From NCBI RefSeq assembly GCF_900659865.1, contig NZ_LR213785.1, forward strand, positions 2,372-50,685: DNA of 48,314 bases, given 5' to 3'. Shown piece after piece: positions 44,225 through 48,314 of this stretch. The DNA is from Hyella patelloides LEGE 07179. GTDB taxonomy: Bacteria > Cyanobacteriota > Cyanobacteriia > Cyanobacteriales > Xenococcaceae. The position numbers and the translations under genes are program-made. Position 1 is the stretch's first letter; each line of letters begins with the position of its first letter. Under the pieces are notes generated by a model that was not told the origin of the DNA, did not search any database, and was given only the letters and a program-made list of their open reading frames with translations.

Positions 44225-45994
44225 ATGTATAAAACTTTTTGGAACTTGTCACACGCAAAAACTACCATCAAAGGCAATCATTCTTTTACTTGGTTGGCTT
44301 CCCTGGTTGCATTAGGCATTATTACGGATACTCAATCTTTACAAGCACAAGAGACAAAGCAACAAAAAGTTTCTAATCAGCACGAATATACTTTTACCGA
44401 AGAGTTGACCCCTTCCGACTCGGATACTAATGAAGATTCTCCGCCCGTATTACTTGAAGTATCACCTAAAAAAGAATCTGACTCTAATCCGCTTTCTGCT
44501 GATACTGTACCCCAACAAATAACAGTTGAAAGCTTTGAGGTAGTCGGAAGTAGTGTTTTCAGCGAAGAAGAATTATCTGCGATACTTGCAGAGTATCAAA
44601 ATCGTCCTCTTTCTCTATCAGAACTATATCAAGCCCGTTCTGCCATTACAAAGTTATATACAGACAAAGGTTATGTTAATTCTGGTGCTTATATACCTCC
44701 CCAAGAGCTAGAAGGAGGAAAAGTTACTATTTCTATCCTAGAAGGCAAATTAGAAGCTATTAATGTTACAGGAACCAAGCGTCTTGACTCTGATTATATT
44801 CGAGCGCGAATCGAGAAAAATGCAGGAACACCAGTGAATGTAGAATCGCTATTGGAAGCTCTACAGATGTTACGAATCGATCCTTTAGTTAAAAATGTTT
44901 CTGCTGAATTGTCCGCAGGTATCAGCCCTGGAACAAGTTTACTAGAAGTAGCCATTGAAGAAGCCGACCCTTTTAAGATAACTACTAGATTTGATAATAA
45001 ACGCTCTCCTAGTGTGGGAACAAATCGCCGTGGTGTAGGGTTTGTTCACTCAAATTTGCTGGGCTTTGGGGACAGAATAACCTTTGACTATACTAATACA
45101 GAAGGTAGTGACAGTATTGATACTTCTTATACCCTACCTTTGAACGCCAGTAATGGCACATTTCGGGTAGCTTACGGTACAAGCAGTAATGAAGTAATCG
45201 AAGAGCCATTTACAGCTTTAGATATCGAATCAGAGTCCGAATATTACGAACTAGGGATACGTCAACCCTTAATTGGTACTCCAGAAGAAGAGTTGGCTTT
45301 AGGACTATCTTTCTCTTTCCAAGAAAGTAACACTAGACTATTAGACACTCCGTTTCGTTTGTCCAATGGTGCTAGCGCAGATGGAGAAACCAAAATCGGT
45401 GCTTTGCGCTTTTTCCAAGAATATGTCAATCGTGATGATACAAAAGTATTGGCTTTGCGATCGCAATTTAGTGTTGGTTTAGATGTTTTTGGTGCAACTC
45501 AAAATGTTGATGGTATTCCCGATAGTACCTTTTTTTCTTGGCGGGGTCAATCCCAGTGGGTACGTCGTTTAGATGAAGATTTTTTGTTTTTACTCCGAGG
45601 AGATATCCAATTAAGTAGTACCGAATTAGTTCCCCTAGAACAATTCCGTGTTGGTGGTTTTGATAGTGTTCGCGGTTATCGTCAAGACTTTGCATTGGGA
45701 GACAATGGGTTATTTGCTTCAGCCGAAATACGAATCCCTTTATTTCATCTCAGAAAAATTGATGGAGTTGTGCAGCTTACTCCCTTTATCGATATGGGAA
45801 CAATCTGGAATAGTGACGATCTAGAAATAGATAATGATTTTTTAGCATCTATCGGGATTGGACTGAATTTTAGTGCGGGAAATGGCTTCAATGCTCGTCT
45901 TGACTGGGGTATTCCCCTAGTAGATGTGGATACTCAAGGAGATTCTTTACAAGAAGATGGTCTTTATTTCACCCTCAATTGGAGTTTCTTGTAA
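44225..45994 (+). CDS. ShlB/FhaC/HecB-type outer-membrane transporter (TpsB, two-partner secretion)
   Basis: Omp85-related barrel that exports a large TpsA partner protein across the outer membrane. The 589 aa comprise a signal peptide (about residues 15-40, ending SLQAQE), a low-complexity acidic linker, a POTRA_2 domain (about 100-180, FEVVGSSVFSEEELSAIL), a ShlB-type second POTRA (about 180-250) and a 16-strand barrel with the family lid motif in GGFDSVRGYRQDF (about residue 480). It ends in aromatic FTLNWSFL. The ATG at 44225 is preferred over a TTG three codons upstream. No TpsA (haemagglutinin repeat) gene is in the window. Confidence 0.9.
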   Translation: MYKTFWNLSHAKTTIKGNHSFTWLASLVALGIITDTQSLQAQETKQQKVSNQHEYTFTEELTPSDSDTNEDSPPVLLEVSPKKESDSNPLSADTVPQQITVESFEVVGSSVFSEEELSAILAEYQNRPLSLSELYQARSAITKLYTDKGYVNSGAYIPPQELEGGKVTISILEGKLEAINVTGTKRLDSDYIRARIEKNAGTPVNVESLLEALQMLRIDPLVKNVSAELSAGISPGTSLLEVAIEEADPFKITTRFDNKRSPSVGTNRRGVGFVHSNLLGFGDRITFDYTNTEGSDSIDTSYTLPLNASNGTFRVAYGTSSNEVIEEPFTALDIESESEYYELGIRQPLIGTPEEELALGLSFSFQESNTRLLDTPFRLSNGASADGETKIGALRFFQEYVNRDDTKVLALRSQFSVGLDVFGATQNVDGIPDSTFFSWRGQSQWVRRLDEDFLFLLRGDIQLSSTELVPLEQFRVGGFDSVRGYRQDFALGDNGLFASAEIRIPLFHLRKIDGVVQLTPFIDMGTIWNSDDLEIDNDFLASIGIGLNFSAGNGFNARLDWGIPLVDVDTQGDSLQEDGLYFTLNWSFL

Positions 45995-46014
45995 AACCTC
46001 AAGATAACTCCTCT

Positions 46015-46035
46015 TTCCTCGTTCCTCGATCCTTG
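46015..46035. repeat. Heptanucleotide repeat TTCCTCG after the TpsB-like gene
   Basis: TTCCTCG, TTCCTCG and ATCCTTG form three 7-bp units 20 bp after the stop codon. Confidence 0.6.
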
Positions 46036-46071
46036 TTTCTTAAGTTAACTTGCTTTCAAGATGAGAATTAC

Positions 46072-46087
46072 GTTAAATTTAGTTAAG
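46072..46087 (+). promoter_or_regulatory. HLR1-like direct repeat upstream of ftsH
   Basis: GTTAAA, four bases, GTTAAG form two hexamers 10 bp apart, resembling the RpaB-binding HLR1 consensus (G/T)TTACA-N4-(G/T)TTACA with changes at the C and last positions. It lies about 42 bp before the -35 candidate. It is suggestive only. Confidence 0.3.
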
Positions 46088-46113
46088 TAACAGGCGACTA
46101 AAAACCTACTGCC

Positions 46114-46142
46114 TTGACAAGACAATCAAAATCATGTATTGC
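46114..46142 (+). promoter_or_regulatory. Candidate sigma-70 promoter of ftsH
   Basis: A consensus -35 TTGACA (46114-46119), exactly 17 bp, then TATTGC (46137-46142) as a partial -10. Transcription would start near 46149 and put a small AGGTG/CACCT hairpin (46151-46163) at the 5' end of the mRNA, giving a leader of about 60 nt. Confidence 0.5.
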
Positions 46143-46208
46143 AAGAAGGTAGGTGAAGCACCTCAACAAACGTTATAAAAAATATTCAAATTCAACAAAA
46201 TTCAACTT

Positions 46209-48098
46209 ATGAAAAAATTTTCGTGGAGAGTTATATTACTTTGGACACTACCTCTTTTAGTAGTGGGTATTTTTCTCATTCAAGGAACTGTCTCCCCCAA
46301 CACTAACAGTTTAGGTAGTAATACTGCTAGCACTCGCATGACCTATGGTCGTTTTCTAGACTATCTAAATACAGGAAAAGTTGCTAGCGTTGAGTTATAT
46401 GAAAATGGCAGAACAGCTATTGTCCAAGCAATGGATCCTGAGATAGATGAACGTCTACAAAAATTGAGAGTAGATTTACCTGCAAACTCTCCAGAATTAA
46501 TTTCTAAGTTGAGAGAAGCAGATGTTAATTTTGACTACCATCCTGTAAATAATGATGGTGCAATCTGGGGACTTTTAGGCAACTTAATTTTCCCGATCTT
46601 ACTAATTTCTGCCTTGTTCTTCTTATTCCGTCGTTCCAATAATATGCCTGGTGGCCCTGGTCAGGCAATGAGTTTTGGAAAATCCCGCGCTCGTTTCCAG
46701 ATGGAAGCTAAAACTGGCGTAATGTTTGATGATGTCGCTGGTATCGAAGAAGCTAAAGAAGAATTACAAGAAGTCGTTACTTTCTTAAAACAACCCGAAC
46801 GCTTTACCGCAGTTGGAGCGCAAATTCCTAAAGGTGTCTTGTTAATCGGTCCTCCTGGAACTGGTAAAACTTTACTAGCAAAAGCGATCGCTGGTGAAGC
46901 TGGTGTCCCTTTCTTCAGTATTTCTGGTTCTGAATTCGTAGAGATGTTTGTTGGTGTGGGTGCTTCCCGCGTCCGTGACCTCTTCAAAAAAGCTAAAGAA
47001 AACGCTCCTTGTTTAATCTTCATTGATGAGATTGACGCAGTAGGTCGTCAAAGAGGTGCTGGTATTGGTGGTGGTAACGATGAGAGAGAACAAACTCTTA
47101 ACCAGTTACTTACCGAAATGGATGGTTTTGAAGGCAATAGTGGCATCATTATCATTGCTGCGACTAACCGTGCTGATGTCTTAGACTCTGCTTTAATGCG
47201 TCCTGGTCGTTTTGACCGTCAGGTAATGGTAGACAACCCCGATATTAAAGGTCGTCTCGAAATTTTAGAAGTTCACGCTAGAGACAAAAAAATCTCTGAG
47301 GAAGTTTCTCTAGATACAATCGCTCGTCGTACTCCTGGATTCTCTGGTGCTGATTTAGCTAACTTGCTTAATGAAGCTGCAATTCTCACTGCTAGAAGAC
47401 GTAAAACCGCCGTTACGATGGCAGAAATTGATGATGCAGTAGACCGTGTAGTAGCGGGTATGGAAGGTACTCCTTTGGTAGATGGTAAGAGCAAGCGTTT
47501 AATTGCCTACCATGAAGTAGGACACGCGATCGTTGGTACTCTAGTAAAAGACCATGACCCCGTACAGAAAGTAACTCTAATTCCTCGCGGACAGGCTCAA
47601 GGTTTGACCTGGTTTACCCCCGATGAAGAACAAGGCTTAATCTCTCGCTCTCAACTAATGGCACGGATTGCTGGTGCAATGGGTGGTCGTGCAGCAGAAG
47701 AAGAAATCTTTGGTTACGATGAAGTAACTACTGGTGCTGGCGGTGACTTACAGCAAGTTACTGAGATGGCGCGTCAGATGGTAACTCGTTTTGGAATGAG
47801 CGATCTTGGACCCCTATCTTTAGAAGGACAAGGTGGAGAAGTTTTCCTTGGTGGTGGCTTAATGTCTCGTTCAGAGTACTCTGAAGAAGTAGCTTCTCGT
47901 ATTGATGACCAAGTACGTCAAATCATCGAACATTCCCACCAAGTTGCTCGTAGGATTGTTCGTGATAATAGAGAAGTTGTGGATCGTTTAGTAGAGTTAC
48001 TAATTGAGAAGGAAACTATCAGTGGCGATAAATTCCGTCAGATTGTGGCAGAATACACTGAAGTTCCTGAAAAAGAAAGATTTGTACCTCAAATCTAA
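46209..48098 (+). CDS. ftsH: ATP-dependent zinc metalloprotease FtsH (FtsH2-like)
   Basis: Membrane-bound AAA protease; FtsH2-type members form hexamers that remove damaged D1 protein during photosystem II repair. The 629-aa protein has an N-terminal helix (about residues 6-25), a lumenal domain, a second helix (about 118-138), an AAA domain with Walker A GPPGTGKT from residue 214, Walker [13 protein letters not shown] and the [24 protein letters not shown]. The protease domain has H435-E-V-G-H439 and the third zinc ligand in GAGGDLQQ. The N-terminus [20 protein letters not shown] is close to cyanobacterial FtsH2 (slr0228). A strong terminator follows. Confidence 0.96.
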   Translation: MKKFSWRVILLWTLPLLVVGIFLIQGTVSPNTNSLGSNTASTRMTYGRFLDYLNTGKVASVELYENGRTAIVQAMDPEIDERLQKLRVDLPANSPELISKLREADVNFDYHPVNNDGAIWGLLGNLIFPILLISALFFLFRRSNNMPGGPGQAMSFGKSRARFQMEAKTGVMFDDVAGIEEAKEELQEVVTFLKQPERFTAVGAQIPKGVLLIGPPGTGKTLLAKAIAGEAGVPFFSISGSEFVEMFVGVGASRVRDLFKKAKENAPCLIFIDEIDAVGRQRGAGIGGGNDEREQTLNQLLTEMDGFEGNSGIIIIAATNRADVLDSALMRPGRFDRQVMVDNPDIKGRLEILEVHARDKKISEEVSLDTIARRTPGFSGADLANLLNEAAILTARRRKTAVTMAEIDDAVDRVVAGMEGTPLVDGKSKRLIAYHEVGHAIVGTLVKDHDPVQKVTLIPRGQAQGLTWFTPDEEQGLISRSQLMARIAGAMGGRAAEEEIFGYDEVTTGAGGDLQQVTEMARQMVTRFGMSDLGPLSLEGQGGEVFLGGGLMSRSEYSEEVASRIDDQVRQIIEHSHQVARRIVRDNREVVDRLVELLIEKETISGDKFRQIVAEYTEVPEKERFVPQI

Positions 48099-48160
48099 TT
48101 CCAGAGTTCTTATTTACTTGAGAGTTTAAATAAATAAAACTCGTTAATTAATCTTCAAGA

Positions 48161-48196
48161 AAAGGGATAGTTTTAAGAAGCTATTCCTTTTTTTTA
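48161..48196 (+). terminator. Rho-independent terminator of ftsH
   Basis: A 10-bp stem (48161-48170 with 48181-48190, one G-U pair) with a 10-nt loop is followed by a run of eight T (48188-48195). It is 62 bp after the ftsH stop codon. Confidence 0.8.
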
Positions 48197-48238
48197 GCTA
48201 TTTTAAGATATAGGGTAAATATTTTGGAAATAAAATAA

Positions 48239-48314
48239 GGATTAGAACAATCTATTAAAGTTAAAGAAGCTATCGAAACAGCGATTGAAAACTTCAAAGA
48301 TACAGCTGACATTC
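48239..48314 (+). other. Open frame without start at the window end
   Basis: From 48239 a plus-strand frame stays open to the end and reads like an amphipathic helix (LEQSIKVKEAIETAIENFKD). A TAA directly precedes it and there is no ATG, GTG or TTG in it. It may be the beginning of a gene in another form, a decayed gene or chance. Confidence 0.2.

Noticed and set aside
45468-45695. Reverse-strand 75-aa frame inside the TpsB barrel
   Set aside because: It is fully inside a conserved coding region, and its His/Gln/Tyr-rich composition is typical of antisense frames.

Overview
The window is chromosomal DNA of a cyanobacterium. The evidence is dozens of GCGATCGC (HIP1) octamers, the cyanobacterial F-ATP synthase order atp1-I-H-G-F-D-A-C with duplicated b subunits, an NdhO subunit, an FtsH2-like protease, an SLH-domain porin and a Bgt-type fused amino-acid transporter. 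The DNA is AT-rich, with short GC-rich palindromic elements and 7-bp tandem repeats between genes. A low-GC unicellular or baeocyte-forming lineage (Pleurocapsa/Stanieria-like) is my guess and is not proven. I see no prophage, insertion sequence, CRISPR array, rRNA or tRNA.

Layout. 48-3389 (+): an AGCS amino-acid:sodium symporter, then an HtrA/Deg serine protease. 3485-6071 (-): a DUF928 protein, then a CHASE2 sensor and a GGDEF module that look like one diguanylate cyclase split by a one-base frameshift. 6440-12862 (-): the eight-gene atp operon. 13330-22063 (-): a 1474-aa hybrid histidine kinase, a PleD-like response regulator/diguanylate cyclase, a conserved hypothetical, a YgfZ-like folate protein, ndhO and pgk. 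22202-24413: hisH, a GNAT acetyltransferase (-) and rsmD. 24495-31787: an uptake cluster of a BgtA-like ATPase (-), a BgtB-like binding-protein/permease fusion, an SLH porin and a complete second polar amino-acid ABC transporter. 32109-43900: tex (-), a small unknown gene (-), bioF (+), two polytopic glycosyltransferase-like proteins (-), an M23 peptidase (-), a TgpA-like transglutaminase (-) and a GNAT (-). 44225-48098 (+): an orphan TpsB/FhaC-type outer-membrane transporter and ftsH.

How the genes fit together. Most genes are core energy metabolism (ATP synthase, NDH-1, phosphoglycerate kinase), protein quality control (Deg, FtsH) and envelope or transport functions. The signalling genes centre on cyclic di-GMP: two proteins carry GGDEF domains with intact I-sites, one fused to CHASE2 and one to a receiver domain directly downstream of a large hybrid kinase. 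The two amino-acid ABC systems with a porin between them look like an outer-to-inner membrane nutrient uptake cluster.

The most unusual features lie in small structure rather than new gene families. They are the CHASE2/GGDEF frameshift in an A/T run, two identical 30-bp palindromic inserts read in the same frame inside the hybrid kinase, heptanucleotide repeats filling ATP-synthase spacers and reaching stop codons, a four-unit 11-bp repeat array at the Deg protease promoter, a long imperfect hairpin between atpG and atpH, and a His-to-Asp change in the zinc motif of the M23 peptidase. I did not find a convincing new multi-gene system.
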